Counted from the stretch's first letter, positions 44,342-54,597 are shown. The stretch: 64,000 nt of DNA from Erysipelotrichales bacterium (GCA_910575705.1 CAJTFG010000001.1:248001-312000); one strand, 5' to 3'. The notes: generated from the letters alone by a model not told the origin. Made by a program: numbers and translations.

Positions 44342-45073
44342 TTAAAATAACAAATGCTCACGTTTATAATTGATCCCCGCCTTTTTTGCCTGTCTATGCT
44401 GTTCCTTACGCGCAATACGGTAGATTTTCCCATCTTTTTTCAAAAAGGAACCCGTCTGTTTAAAGAAAAAAGGAACGTCTTTTTCCATCGCCTGCCGTCG
44501 AAGATCTAAAATCCATTCATAGTCGCAGGTCCTTGCCTTTGTACCGGATTCGCCTCCTGCCAACAACAGTTCGATGCTGTCATCCAAATATTCGGAAAGG
44601 TCGATCTTCCCAAGCAGCGGTTCACAGACGATCTGTTTATGACGAATAGGCGCCTTTTTATAAATCGGAAGGCGATGATCGGCCCGATCCTGATTTTCTA
44701 CCGTACAGCAAATCTGCACATTTTCATATCCTTCTCCCCAATCTTCCGGTATGCAATCCATAAAACGGTCAATACGCTTCGTAATCATAAAAAAGAACAC
44801 ATCGCTTCTTTCTCGTATCATATCCCACGCTTCCTTACGCCATTCATCCGCATCCTCTACAAAGAAATCCGATGTAAAACACGTATACAGCACTTCTCCT
44901 GCTTTGATCTTATAATTCCCATGGCGATCTTTTCTTATCGGCAGATCGAAATTTTTCGTTTTACGTACCTGACTGCTGTCGCGGTCATAATAGCTGTCCA
45001 TGCGATATACATAACAGTTCTGACAGCCTGCGCTCAGCTTATGACATCCATGCCATAAATTCCATTCCGCCAT
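44342..45073 (-). CDS. DUF5131 / phage Gp37-Gp68-like Cys-motif protein
   Basis: A 243-residue protein begins with a Cys cluster Cys10-x6-Cys17-x2-Cys20 (WHGCHKLSAGCQNCYVYRM), then CFTSDFF, FFMITKRIDRF, LLAGGESGTKARTC and PFFFKQTGSF. This is the DUF5131/Gp37 family, thought to have an iron-sulfur radical-SAM-like arrangement, of uncertain function and often phage linked. Confidence 0.85.
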   Translation of the reverse strand: MAEWNLWHGCHKLSAGCQNCYVYRMDSYYDRDSSQVRKTKNFDLPIRKDRHGNYKIKAGEVLYTCFTSDFFVEDADEWRKEAWDMIRERSDVFFFMITKRIDRFMDCIPEDWGEGYENVQICCTVENQDRADHRLPIYKKAPIRHKQIVCEPLLGKIDLSEYLDDSIELLLAGGESGTKARTCDYEWILDLRRQAMEKDVPFFFKQTGSFLKKDGKIYRIARKEQHRQAKKAGINYKREHLLF

Positions 45074-45314
45074 TTCATCACCTCTTTTCCTATGTTATAT
45101 CGTTCTGTTTATTATCAGTGTATAAACGAAAAAACAAAAAGTCAACGAAAATATCGTTCTTATCTTTCATGTGTTCTCCTTGCATAAGAGGCAGACGAAA
45201 GATTATAAAAAACATTATTTTCTTTTGCTTCAAAGTATGGTATTATAAATATGAAAAAATACACCATAATTTCTATAATTATAGGAGTAAATACTCCGTT
45301 ATACGAGGTGAACG

Positions 45315-45926
45315 ATGAAAACGATCCATTTTTATTATGTACGTCACGGTGAGACGATCTTCAATGTCACCAACCGCGCCCAAGGCGCCTGCGATAGTCC
45401 TCTGACATCACAGGGGATCCGACAGGCCATGCAATGTGCAGAAAAGCTGAAAGACATCTCTTTTGATAAAGCTTTCTGTTCTTCATCCGAAAGAGCTGTC
45501 GATACTGCGGAGATCATATTACAAAATAGGAATATAAATCTCATGCGGCGAAAAGGGTTGAAAGAGATGGCATTCGGGATGCTGGAGGGCGAAAAAAATG
45601 ATGACGCAAGCCTGCCGATGAACCAATGCTGGCGAAATAAAGATTTTACGGAATACGGCGGCGAGAACAGGAAACAGTTTGAAAAAAGGATCCGCGATAC
45701 CTTTTATGAGATCGTCGACGACTGTGAAGACAACGATACATGCTTGATCGTAAGCCACCGCGGGTATTTCTATTATATGTTGGAAGCGCTGTTTCAAAAA
45801 AACCTGGATCTTCTGGAAAAAGAAGATCCGAATATCTTAGGTACGCTTATCCCCAATGCATCAATCGCCGAATTTCAGTTTAAAGACGGTGTATGGACAT
45901 TATTAAAGCTGCCGAAAGCAGAATAA
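45315..45926 (+). CDS. Histidine phosphatase superfamily protein
   Basis: The 203-residue protein has the catalytic RHGE motif (YVRHGETIFN, residues 9-18) and the second histidine in LIVSHRGYFYY near 145. These enzymes use a phosphohistidine to act on sugar phosphates or other phosphate esters. The gene ends 17 bp before the EIIA-like gene and may be co-transcribed. Confidence 0.9.
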   Translation: MKTIHFYYVRHGETIFNVTNRAQGACDSPLTSQGIRQAMQCAEKLKDISFDKAFCSSSERAVDTAEIILQNRNINLMRRKGLKEMAFGMLEGEKNDDASLPMNQCWRNKDFTEYGGENRKQFEKRIRDTFYEIVDDCEDNDTCLIVSHRGYFYYMLEALFQKNLDLLEKEDPNILGTLIPNASIAEFQFKDGVWTLLKLPKAE

Positions 45927-45943
45927 CAAGGGAGGAACATACA

Positions 45944-46432
45944 ATGGGATTTTTCGCAAAATTCAAAAAAGAAGAAAAAACATATAACGATACAGATATC
46001 ATCGCGATTGCCGATGCAACGATCGTTCCGGTAACGGAAATCAAAGACCCGGTATTTTCAAAGGAGATCCTAGGACAGACGATCGCCTTTGCATTACAAA
46101 GCAATACGATCGCAGCGCCATGCAACGGTACTTTGGAAGTCATGTATCCGACAGGCCATGCATTTGCGGTACGCGGAAACAACGGCATAGGGATACTCGT
46201 TCATGTCGGTATCAACACGGTCAATCTAAAAGGAAAAGGATTTAAAGTACACGCAAAACAAGGTGCGAGCGTAAAGGCAGGTCAAAAGCTGCTCACGATC
46301 CAAACGGATCAAATTAAAGAAGCAGGATATGATCTTACGACCATGCTGATCATTACCGAACAGGTAAAAGAAGGCGAACGCATACAGTTTACCTGTCAGG
46401 ACAGCGTGGAAAAAGGACAGATCATCAATTAA
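45944..46432 (+). CDS. PTS EIIA (glucose type, Crr-like)
   Basis: A 162-residue soluble phosphocarrier. It has the glucose-EIIA pattern APCNGTLEVMYPTGHAFAVR and the active His87 in GIGILVHVGINTV. The EIIBC gene at 49417-50865 has no IIA domain, so this protein is a likely partner. The ATG at 45944 has GGGAGG upstream and is preferred over the upstream frame start at 45893. Confidence 0.93.
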   Translation: MGFFAKFKKEEKTYNDTDIIAIADATIVPVTEIKDPVFSKEILGQTIAFALQSNTIAAPCNGTLEVMYPTGHAFAVRGNNGIGILVHVGINTVNLKGKGFKVHAKQGASVKAGQKLLTIQTDQIKEAGYDLTTMLIITEQVKEGERIQFTCQDSVEKGQIIN

Positions 46433-46460
46433 CACCAATAACTCTTCTCACTCCCATATA

Positions 46461-46505
46461 AAAAAAGAAGATGCCGCGATCCATATACGCACATCTTCTT
46501 TTTTC
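46461..46505 (-). terminator. Terminator at the end of the EIIBC operon
   Basis: AAAAAAGAAGATG pairs with CATCTTCTTTTTT around an 18-nt loop, between two convergent genes. Confidence 0.7.
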
Positions 46506-46512
46506 ATTATAA

Positions 46513-47583
46513 CTATAAATTCTTCAAGATTTCGGCCATATCCAGCAGCACTTCTTCTGCCTGAGGAAGAACACCGACCTTTTCCATAAAGCCATGATCA
46601 CAGCCGAGATAGCGCAAAGAACGAACCTGAATGCCCGCTTCTATCGCACGCTTGACAAACGCATCGGAGCATAAGCGCAAAAAGTCGTATTCTCCGCAAA
46701 CCACTGTCATAGACGGCAGCCATGATATATCATCGCATGCCATGATCGATACGAGCGGATCGTCTTTCGATACTTTTCCATGCAAGTAAAGATCTCCGGT
46801 ATTTCCGCTGAAGCGGATACGATCGATACGGTTCCGTGCATATACTTCATGTTCTTTGATGACCGGGAACAGATCATCGGAATAAACGGCCTCATACTTT
46901 TCAAAGTTCGTATCAAAGGCTGCATAATACTCATATGCATAATGAATATGATGAAGTTCTTTATCCAATACCAGACAGGAATTCGTCATACCACCGCCGG
47001 CACTGTCACCGCCGACCATGATCTTATGACGGTCGACTTCTAATTCATCAGCATGCTCATATACCCATTCCACGATCGCATGACAATCCTGGATACCTGC
47101 CGGATACGGGTTTTCCGGTGACAGACGATATTCCGGGAAAATCACCTTACAACCGGATTGCTCGCATACAAAGCGCATCGCCATCCGAAATTCCGCAACA
47201 TCACCGGACATATAACCGCCGCCGTGCAAATACACGAGTACCGGACGCCCCGCCTTATAATTCTTTGGCGTAAACGTATATACATCGATGAAGTGATCAC
47301 CGTTTACCTCCACGAGATCCTCATCCTCACGGATATTTGTTTCCGTGATATCATAACTTACCTTATCGGGACGAACACGCGTTCCATAAAGCGAAAATTT
47401 TGCATTACGATCTAAAGATTTCACATTCATCTTAATTTTTGTCGTCTCCACAACACGCGGATCCACGACATGCGGACGATCATCATCCGGAACCGGCTTC
47501 ATGATAATATCGACACCGTCAATGCGTTCCGTATATGTTTTCTCCTGAATCACCGCTACAAGTTTCTGATCATATTCTCGCAT
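46513..47583 (-). CDS. Alpha/beta hydrolase, HSL/acetyl-esterase type
   Basis: The 356-residue cytosolic enzyme has the oxyanion motif YLHGGGYMSGD near residue 143, the nucleophile elbow GGDSAGGGMTN near 214, and a late Asp/His pair (GCDHGFME). This is the hormone-sensitive-lipase family, acting on short-chain esters. It is the last gene of the EIIBC-RpiR-hydrolase operon, suggesting an acylated or ester-linked sugar substrate, but that is inferred. Confidence 0.9.
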   Translation of the reverse strand: MREYDQKLVAVIQEKTYTERIDGVDIIMKPVPDDDRPHVVDPRVVETTKIKMNVKSLDRNAKFSLYGTRVRPDKVSYDITETNIREDEDLVEVNGDHFIDVYTFTPKNYKAGRPVLVYLHGGGYMSGDVAEFRMAMRFVCEQSGCKVIFPEYRLSPENPYPAGIQDCHAIVEWVYEHADELEVDRHKIMVGGDSAGGGMTNSCLVLDKELHHIHYAYEYYAAFDTNFEKYEAVYSDDLFPVIKEHEVYARNRIDRIRFSGNTGDLYLHGKVSKDDPLVSIMACDDISWLPSMTVVCGEYDFLRLCSDAFVKRAIEAGIQVRSLRYLGCDHGFMEKVGVLPQAEEVLLDMAEILKNL

Positions 47584-47605
47584 GCAATCCCTCCTTTATC
47601 TAATT

Positions 47606-48388
47606 TTATAAATTCTCTTTCAGCCACGGTACGACATTGCCTAAAAGCTCATGCATTTTGGTAAGATCGCCCGTCTTCGCATTAAAGGTATGATTCGCTT
47701 CTTCAATGACGATCATATCTACGTTTTTCATTCCGCATGTTTCTACGAAAGTATAACTGACCTGCGGATCCAATGTCGGATCATCGGCACCGACGCAAAC
47801 CAAGATCGGATTCGTATACCGATAAATAGCATCGGAATGAATTTGCTGACCTTCCACAAATTTAGGAAACAGCAATTCAGCACGTCCGTCACTCGTTTGA
47901 TAAATCGAATAACCCTGCGTTTTGATCTCCTCTTCCTTCATATCCTTCAGCTTCAATTCACCCGGCTTCGTCACATTTACAGCACCGTTGAACGTAATCA
48001 GACATTTGGATGGAAGCTCAGAACTTAAAAAGGTGATCCTGCCGCCCATGCTGTGACCTAAGATCCCGATGCGGTCATGAGCGATATGCTCATCGGTCAA
48101 AAGATATTCAAAAGCCGTCTTTGCTTCTTTCACACAGATCTCAGTACCGTAATGCACACGGGAATAACGGTTTTCTCCCATGCTGCAAAAATCGATCCGC
48201 GCACTGGCGATCCCCGCATCCGCAAATGCTTTTGCCGTTTCCCGAAACATATATCCGTCGCCTTCCTTATAAGACATAAACCCATGCAGCAGCAACATGC
48301 AAGGAAATACTCCCTCCGTATCCGGATAAGCCAAAACCATGGGAATATCGTGATCCTCACAAGGAATAAAAATACGTTTTTCAAACAC
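47606..48388 (-). CDS. Alpha/beta hydrolase family esterase or peptidase
   Basis: About 260 residues from GTG 48388 (GAGGTG upstream, spacing 6). It has LLLHGFMSYKEG, the nucleophile elbow GILGHSMGGRIT, and the C-terminal His in EANHTFNAKTG. The family acts on esters, thioesters or peptides, so the substrate is open. It is co-transcribed with the second hydrolase. Confidence 0.88.
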   Translation of the reverse strand: MFEKRIFIPCEDHDIPMVLAYPDTEGVFPCMLLLHGFMSYKEGDGYMFRETAKAFADAGIASARIDFCSMGENRYSRVHYGTEICVKEAKTAFEYLLTDEHIAHDRIGILGHSMGGRITFLSSELPSKCLITFNGAVNVTKPGELKLKDMKEEEIKTQGYSIYQTSDGRAELLFPKFVEGQQIHSDAIYRYTNPILVCVGADDPTLDPQVSYTFVETCGMKNVDMIVIEEANHTFNAKTGDLTKMHELLGNVVPWLKENL

Positions 48389-48419
48389 ACATATCACCTC
48401 TTTCCTGCTTATATATACA

Positions 48420-49277
48420 TCATTTATTAAACTTTCCTTTAAAAGCTTCATGATACAGATCTGTCGCAACGGTCGTCACTCGCTGTATCTCATCGATGGT
48501 CTCCTCATGTTCCTGCGAATATGCTTTAAAAATGATCTCCAACAAAAACTCTTGGATCATGATTCCTAACGTTCCGCCGTAATAACTCTTATCACTGAGC
48601 GATATCGGCGCATGAAACAGATTTATATCACCATAACCGGTCAAAAGGCTGAGTGTACGCCCGGTAATCGTCACTACCGGACAATGATTCTTCTTCACAC
48701 GCTTAACCGCATGAATGATATCGGAGTTATCTCCGCTTTGAGAAATGGCGATCACGAGCTCATCTTCTTTTACTAACGCTGATTTCATCGCCATCATATG
48801 AACATCGGTTACCGCTTCACAGGAAACACCGGCTCGGAAAAAGCGATAAAAAGCTACCGCTGCCGCATATCCGGACGTACCATTTCCGAAAAAATATATA
48901 TGGGATGCCTGATCGATCAGCTTTATAACTTCTTTGATATATTCTTTTTTATTGACCTGAATCGTATCATTCATCAGCTTATAAACTCTTTTTGCATAAG
49001 CTTCTGCCGATTCCTCATCGTCATTGCCTTGGCTGTTGATGATATTCTCTCGGACAACCGCAACTTTAAACTGAGCAAGATTTTCATAACCTAATTTATA
49101 AACAAAGCGCATGATGGTAGCTTCTCCGACACGTGCTTTTTTTGACATATGCGCTAATGTCATGGAACTGATAATATCCACATGTTTCAAAATATAATCC
49201 GCTACTTTTTTTTCCGACTTTGTCAAATTAGGATAAATGGCCTGAATTTGACTGTCTAAACTCATTGCTGCTGCCAT
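48420..49277 (-). CDS. RpiR/MurR-type transcription regulator
   Basis: The 285-residue protein has an N-terminal HTH_6 domain (MTLAHMSKKARVGEATIMRF, about residues 39-58) and a SIS domain (IYFFGNGTSGYAAAVAFYRF near 130 and LVIAISQSGDNSDIIHAV near 175). It is placed between the EIIBC gene and two hydrolases, so it probably controls them in response to a sugar phosphate. Confidence 0.9.
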   Translation of the reverse strand: MAAAMSLDSQIQAIYPNLTKSEKKVADYILKHVDIISSMTLAHMSKKARVGEATIMRFVYKLGYENLAQFKVAVVRENIINSQGNDDEESAEAYAKRVYKLMNDTIQVNKKEYIKEVIKLIDQASHIYFFGNGTSGYAAAVAFYRFFRAGVSCEAVTDVHMMAMKSALVKEDELVIAISQSGDNSDIIHAVKRVKKNHCPVVTITGRTLSLLTGYGDINLFHAPISLSDKSYYGGTLGIMIQEFLLEIIFKAYSQEHEETIDEIQRVTTVATDLYHEAFKGKFNK

Positions 49278-49416
49278 AAAAAACCTCCATATAATATATG
49301 AGTAAGTATATCACAATTTTTGGAGTAAAATAAATAAACGAAAGCGATTACACTCCTTATATCCCACTTATGAAACAATGAGAGCCTGAAGCTCCCTTCA
49401 AGCCCTCAATGATCGT

Positions 49417-50865
49417 TTATTTCTTTTTGAATAAACTCATTGTCGGAGGCGCAGATGTTTCATCATCTTCAGAATATTCCCATTTTGTAAACATAACGCC
49501 CACAAAGGTAACGACTGCTACAATCGCAACACCGATCAATGCTTTATACAAGTTACCCGGATCTGCTTCTGAATAAAATAACGGCAAATTCGTCAGATAA
49601 TATGCACCGTAAGCGTATGCCTTGGTTCCTACGATACCGTTATAAACAGCCAGTATCGTACCGGCAATCGTATTTACGATATACAGAAGCGGAACCTTAT
49701 ACAAAATACCGTACATCGTCGGTTCTGAAATCCCGCCGAATAATGCGGAAATCGCTGCCGGAATTCCGACGTTTCTTCCTTTGACGCTCTTTGTTTTGAT
49801 AGAAAACCACAATGCGGTGAATCCGGGAACCGTCGTACCGGAGAAAAACCACATGTTGATGACATCATCATAACCCAGCGTTGCGAAGTTTGTCGTTGCA
49901 ATCGGGATCAAAGCTAAGTGGAAGCCCGGGCAGAATACACCGAACGTGCATGAGAACAAGTAAATAGCAGGTACAGTCAGCCAAGGTGCGTTCTCACGGA
50001 CGAAGTTAATTCCCGCTGCGATATAATCCGTGATCAAATAACCCAAAGGTCCTGTCAATGACAATGTGATAACGGACATGATCAAAATCAAGCAAACCGG
50101 TTTCAAGAAATAACGGATCGTATTCGGAATCACCTTTTTCAGGAAACCATCGACCTTGCTCATGATCCAAACAGACAATACGATCGGCAATGTGGAAGAG
50201 TTATACGCACACAGATACACAGGAATACCGAAATAAGAAGTAAATCCCGTCGCACTGCCTGCATTTACAAGTTCCGTCCAGCCCGGATACAACAAGATAC
50301 CGGCCAACAGCATTGCCATCGGCGGCTCTACATTGAACTTTTTAGCAGATGTGTAGGCACACATGATCGGCAAAAAGTAAAATGGAGCTTGTGAGATATT
50401 CGTTAAGATCGCATACGTAGAAGTCGTCGTATCCAATCCGAAGAAGCTCGTTCCCAGCGTAAGGATCAAAGAGAAGAAACCTGCAATGATCAATGTCGGG
50501 ATAACCGGTGACATGATACCGGCCATCAGCTGCAAAAAGCTTAAGAACAACGCAAATGGAGTCTTTTTACCAAGATCGGGATCCAGATTCTCATCAACGA
50601 CCCCACCCTTTACACCGGATTCCTCTTCAAAGGCAAAGAATAAATCCTCGATGATCTGACCGACGATGATCTGTGTTTCTTCCCCCGCTACTTCAACACC
50701 TAATACACCATCGATCTTCTTCAATTCCGCCTTATTGGCTTTATCCGGATCTTTCAGCTTTAAGCGAAGGCGTGTCGCACAGTGATTTACATTCGCTAAG
50801 TTTTCAGATCCGCCAACATTGGCGAGGATGTCTTTCGACATTGCCTTGTAATCTAATTTTGCCAT
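49417..50865 (-). CDS. PTS EIIBC sugar permease (glucose/sucrose superfamily)
   Basis: The 482-residue membrane protein joins an N-terminal IIB domain with the phosphocysteine Cys29 (NHCATRLRL) to a IIC domain of about ten helices with FGGISEPTMYGI near residue 382, a marker of sugar EIIC. There is no IIA domain, so IIA must come from another protein such as the Crr-like one at 45944. Sugar specificity is unknown. Confidence 0.92.
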   Translation of the reverse strand: MAKLDYKAMSKDILANVGGSENLANVNHCATRLRLKLKDPDKANKAELKKIDGVLGVEVAGEETQIIVGQIIEDLFFAFEEESGVKGGVVDENLDPDLGKKTPFALFLSFLQLMAGIMSPVIPTLIIAGFFSLILTLGTSFFGLDTTTSTYAILTNISQAPFYFLPIMCAYTSAKKFNVEPPMAMLLAGILLYPGWTELVNAGSATGFTSYFGIPVYLCAYNSSTLPIVLSVWIMSKVDGFLKKVIPNTIRYFLKPVCLILIMSVITLSLTGPLGYLITDYIAAGINFVRENAPWLTVPAIYLFSCTFGVFCPGFHLALIPIATTNFATLGYDDVINMWFFSGTTVPGFTALWFSIKTKSVKGRNVGIPAAISALFGGISEPTMYGILYKVPLLYIVNTIAGTILAVYNGIVGTKAYAYGAYYLTNLPLFYSEADPGNLYKALIGVAIVAVVTFVGVMFTKWEYSEDDETSAPPTMSLFKKK

Positions 50866-50951
50866 ACTTTAATCTCCTTTCAGCTATTAGATCTATCTAA
50901 ATTTGTATTGGCAATCCCTAACAGTCAATACAAATTTTAGCCAAACAAACA

Positions 50952-51245
50952 TTACTTTTTCTTCTTAGAAGACTTTGTTTTTTTATTTGCGTTCTTCTTT
51001 CCCTGACGATCGATATAAGACTGATAATAACCATCTACAAAGTGACCGTAGGATTTTGTTCCTATCATCATCAAGACAAATACCAAGGCAAAGCCGAAAG
51101 TTTCTGCCAATAAGGACGTATCCATGCTTCTCTTCATGATAAAAAGATATGCGGCAAGGACTCCCGCAAAGCTAAGAGCAAACCACAAAGCAGCTTCCCT
51201 TGCTTTGATTTCTACCTTAAAGCTGTGAATCAGTTTTTGAAACAT
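50952..51245 (-). CDS. Small membrane protein with basic tail, unknown
   Basis: About 97 residues from ATG 51245 (AGGAGTGG upstream). It has two hydrophobic helices (ALWFALSFAGVLAAYLFIM and TFGFALVFVLMMIG) and a Lys-rich end (KKNANKKTKSSKKKK). It is the first gene of the EIIBC operon, 86 bp before EIIBC. No family recognised. Confidence 0.65.
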   Translation of the reverse strand: MFQKLIHSFKVEIKAREAALWFALSFAGVLAAYLFIMKRSMDTSLLAETFGFALVFVLMMIGTKSYGHFVDGYYQSYIDRQGKKNANKKTKSSKKKK

Positions 51246-51406
51246 ATCATCCACTCCTGTCTTTTGCATATATGCTCCAATTTATATTTTTATAATGGAG
51301 TATCACTTTATAGATACCATATCACACATCGGAGTAATTGTAAACCCTTTCACATATTTTTTGGAGTGTTTTACCACAAGATATTATTTCATACCTCTTT
51401 TAAAGA

Positions 51407-51437
51407 AAAAAGCACTCTTTTCTATACAAGAGTGCAT
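51407..51437 (-). terminator. Terminator after rpiB
   Basis: GCACTCTT-GTATAGAA-AAGAGTGC followed by TTTTTTC on the minus strand. Confidence 0.8.
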
Positions 51438-51452
51438 ATCCTTACATATTCA

Positions 51453-51893
51453 TCATCTTTCTAACTCTGCTATCTTATCGATCCTTCGCTTATGCCGCTC
51501 TCCATTGGAAAAATCGGTATACAGCCATGCATGAACGATGTCTTTCATCATCTCCACACCGATCATTCTCTGTCCCATTGCCAATACATTGGAATCGTTG
51601 TGTTCTCTTGTTAGACGTGCGGATGTCGGTTCACTGCACAACGCACAGCGGATCCCTTTGATCTTATTTGCCGATATGCTGGCACCGATACCTGTCCCGC
51701 ACATCACAATCCCCTTCTCGTTTTCTCCTAAAGCCACCGACCTTGCGACAGCAGAAGCCGTATCGGTATAATCCACTGCCTCGGCAGAGCAACAGCCGAA
51801 ATCCGTTACTTCGTGTCCTTCCTCTTTCAGCATCTCTTTTAAGATCTCTTTATATTCAAATGCTCCGTGATCACTCGACAATCCTATTTTCAT
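51453..51893 (-). CDS. rpiB: Ribose-5-phosphate isomerase B / RpiB-LacAB family
   Basis: The 146-residue enzyme interconverts ribose-5-phosphate and ribulose-5-phosphate. It begins KIGLSSDHGAFEYKE, has the active Cys in GIVMCGTGIGASISANK near residue 66, and LTREHNDSNVLAMGQR. LacA/LacB homologues are close, so the sugar may differ. It overlaps the Sua5-type gene by 4 bp. Confidence 0.93.
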   Translation of the reverse strand: MKIGLSSDHGAFEYKEILKEMLKEEGHEVTDFGCCSAEAVDYTDTASAVARSVALGENEKGIVMCGTGIGASISANKIKGIRCALCSEPTSARLTREHNDSNVLAMGQRMIGVEMMKDIVHAWLYTDFSNGERHKRRIDKIAELER

Positions 51894-52510
51894 AATGTTC
51901 CTCCTAGCAGTACGCGTTCAACTGCTTCTTTTTCAACGATTCCTTGACGCAATATACGATAGTCTTCCCCGCTGACATCAATGATCGTACTTGCTTGATG
52001 TCCGCCGGCCTCCCCTACTACGATTCCATCGATTCGTCCATCCAGCTGTGCCAATACTTCTTCAGCATCTGCCGCACTCGGATATCCTGATAAATTAGCG
52101 CTTGTCACCAACAACGGTTTCCCACAACGCTGTATCAGTGAAAGGATAAAATCATCGTTTGGCATACGTATCCCGATCGTTGAAAACCCATTCGTAATAT
52201 ACTCTGCGACATGCTCTCTCTTCGGCAGTATGAGCGTAATCGCACCGGGCATGAATGCATCGGCCAACCGCACCGCCCGCTCATTTACATAAGCGATGGC
52301 ATGCATCTGCCGCATATCGCCGATCATGACCGGTATCGGTTTATCCTCCGGTCTTCCCTTAGCCTTTTTTAAGCGGGAAAGCGCTCTTTCATCATCAAAC
52401 ACCACAGCCAGCCCATACACCGTATCCGTCGGAAAAGCGATCACCTTTCCCTTTTGCAGCTGCTTTGCGACAATATCGATATCCTCATATGTATAACGGC
52501 AAGTATCCAT
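51890..52510 (-). CDS. Threonylcarbamoyl-AMP synthase (Sua5/YwlC/TsaC family)
   Basis: About 206 residues from ATG 52510 (AGGAGG upstream). It makes threonylcarbamoyl-AMP for the t6A37 tRNA modification. It has GKVIAFPTDTVYGL near residue 22, SRLKKAKGRPEDKPIPVMI, GMPND-type substrate residues (IGIRMPNDD) and LLVTSANLSGYPSA. The length fits TsaC without the Sua5 extra domain. Confidence 0.92.
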   Translation of the reverse strand: MDTCRYTYEDIDIVAKQLQKGKVIAFPTDTVYGLAVVFDDERALSRLKKAKGRPEDKPIPVMIGDMRQMHAIAYVNERAVRLADAFMPGAITLILPKREHVAEYITNGFSTIGIRMPNDDFILSLIQRCGKPLLVTSANLSGYPSAADAEEVLAQLDGRIDGIVVGEAGGHQASTIIDVSGEDYRILRQGIVEKEAVERVLLGGTL

Positions 52511-52654
52511 AAAACCTCCTGCATATAACATACCCATGCATTCATTATCATCCATTATGAAAGGCATGTCAATCCATACCATGCAAATTCCCGCGATTCG
52601 GTATTCCTTGTTTAAATCATAAGGAAATGAGCAAACTAGAGCATAGGTGATTTT

Positions 52655-54514
52655 ATGAAAACATTCCTAAAGATAACCGGCATCATCGCTTTCATAGGAC
52701 TAACGGCACTTATACTCATATATACATACGCTTTCCTGCATCCGCTCAAGCTGGATGAACAGCGTTCCAATATCACGATCTACGACGTCAACGGCAATGT
52801 GATGTATGAAAGCAATTTTATGAAAAATATGACATGGACCGATATATCCGAAATCCCCCAAATTATTCAGGACAGCTTTGTAAGCGTTGAAGACAAGCGG
52901 TTTTATAACCATGTCGGCTTTGACCCGATCCGTATGGGAAAAGCGGTCTTATCCAACCTTCGCTCGAAAGATATCATCGAAGGAGGAAGTACCATCACGC
53001 AGCAATATGCCAAAAATCTCTTTTTGACGAACGAACAGACGTGGTCGAGAAAAATACAGGAATTCTTTTACGCTGCCAGATTGGAAATGCAGTATGGAAA
53101 AGACGAGATATTGGAGGGATATCTCAACACCATCTACTTCGGACACGGCGTATACGGCATTAAAAGCGCGGCGTCTTACTTCTTTGGCAAAGAAATGCAA
53201 GATCTGAGCATCGCACAGCTGGCGATGCTGATCGGTATTCCAAACGGGCCTTCCATCTATTCCCCATACATCTCCATGGAAAATGCCGTAGAACGGCAGC
53301 ATCTGATCCTTCAGGTATTAGAACACAACGGCATTATCACGGAAGAAGAAAAAAATAACGCCATGCAGGAAAAAATCACCCTAGTCAATCACGAAAACGA
53401 CCAGCAGGGGTATGATGAATACTATATCAATGCCGTTATACAAGACTTATCCAACCGCAGCGATATCGATATGTCCGGCACCTTGCACGTATATACGTAT
53501 TATGACAGCAACGTACAAAACAGCCTGCAAAAAGCGATCAGCGCAGCTATACCCGCAGAAGAAGAACTGGAAGTATCCGCAGTCGTATTGCAGCCGTTCA
53601 CCGGCAGCATCATGGCCATTGCTGGTGGTAAAGACTATACGATCTCCCAGTATAACCGCGCTTTAAACTCCCAAAGACAAGTAGCCAGCACCATCAAGCC
53701 GCTGTTATACTATACCGCCTTATTACAAGGATTTACCCCTTCTTCCACATTCATTTCTCAACCTACGACCTTCCGGTTGGAAGACAATACGGAATACGCA
53801 CCGGAAAACTATAATTCCAAATATCCCAACCGAGAGATCAGCATGATCAATGCGATTTCCATGAGTGATAATATCTATGCGGTAAAAACACATCTGTTCT
53901 TAGGAACCGCTACGCTACATCAGGCACTGCTCGATTTCGGTATCACCCAATCTCAACAAAATCCCAGTGAAGCGTTAGGAACTGTAAACATGTCGATCCT
54001 GGAGCTTTCCAAGATCTATAACACGTTTGCTTCCGAAGGGCTGTATATTGAACCTGCCTTCATATCCCGCATCACCGACGGAGAGGATGTTTTATATGAA
54101 CGCAAGATCAATCCCAAACGTCTCTTAGAAAGAAACGAAACGCTCATATTGAGCCAGATGCTCACCGCTACTTATGATTCAAAAAATATGACCTTCTCCT
54201 ATCCGACCATGGCAGGATATGCACCGGATATCAAGGTCGCCGTAAAATCCGGAACGAGCGACTGGGATGCTCTGGTCGTCGGATATACACCGGAATATAC
54301 CGTCGGCATATGGAACGGCTTCGATGACAATCGAGAATTGAGCAAAGAATATTATGATGTAGGCAAAGTGATCTTTAAATCCACGTTTAACTCTTTGTAT
54401 GAAAATAAAAGCGGAGTCTGGTATCAGCCTTCCGAGGATATCCTCGTAAAAATGGTCGATCCGATTTCCGGAGAAGAACGTGCGGATGGAAGTGAATATT
54501 GGTACCTAAAATAG
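52655..54514 (+). CDS. Class A penicillin-binding protein (PBP1A type)
   Basis: The 619-residue membrane-anchored enzyme builds and crosslinks peptidoglycan. There is one N-terminal helix (residues 6-27). The glycosyltransferase part has VEDKRFYNHVGFD and GGSTITQQYAKNLFL near residue 108. The transpeptidase part has the active Ser in QVASTIKPLLYY (S-x-x-K) near 344, SDN in SMSDNIYAVK near 403, and KSGTSDW near 522. Function is certain but specificity among PBPs is not. Confidence 0.93.
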   Translation: MKTFLKITGIIAFIGLTALILIYTYAFLHPLKLDEQRSNITIYDVNGNVMYESNFMKNMTWTDISEIPQIIQDSFVSVEDKRFYNHVGFDPIRMGKAVLSNLRSKDIIEGGSTITQQYAKNLFLTNEQTWSRKIQEFFYAARLEMQYGKDEILEGYLNTIYFGHGVYGIKSAASYFFGKEMQDLSIAQLAMLIGIPNGPSIYSPYISMENAVERQHLILQVLEHNGIITEEEKNNAMQEKITLVNHENDQQGYDEYYINAVIQDLSNRSDIDMSGTLHVYTYYDSNVQNSLQKAISAAIPAEEELEVSAVVLQPFTGSIMAIAGGKDYTISQYNRALNSQRQVASTIKPLLYYTALLQGFTPSSTFISQPTTFRLEDNTEYAPENYNSKYPNREISMINAISMSDNIYAVKTHLFLGTATLHQALLDFGITQSQQNPSEALGTVNMSILELSKIYNTFASEGLYIEPAFISRITDGEDVLYERKINPKRLLERNETLILSQMLTATYDSKNMTFSYPTMAGYAPDIKVAVKSGTSDWDALVVGYTPEYTVGIWNGFDDNRELSKEYYDVGKVIFKSTFNSLYENKSGVWYQPSEDILVKMVDPISGEERADGSEYWYLK

Positions 54515-54597
54515 AATTTTCAAAAAAATCCCTAACTCATCGGGGATGACTTCTCTTCTAATAGAAAACTGCTATAATACCTTTGAGGAGGAAAAAT

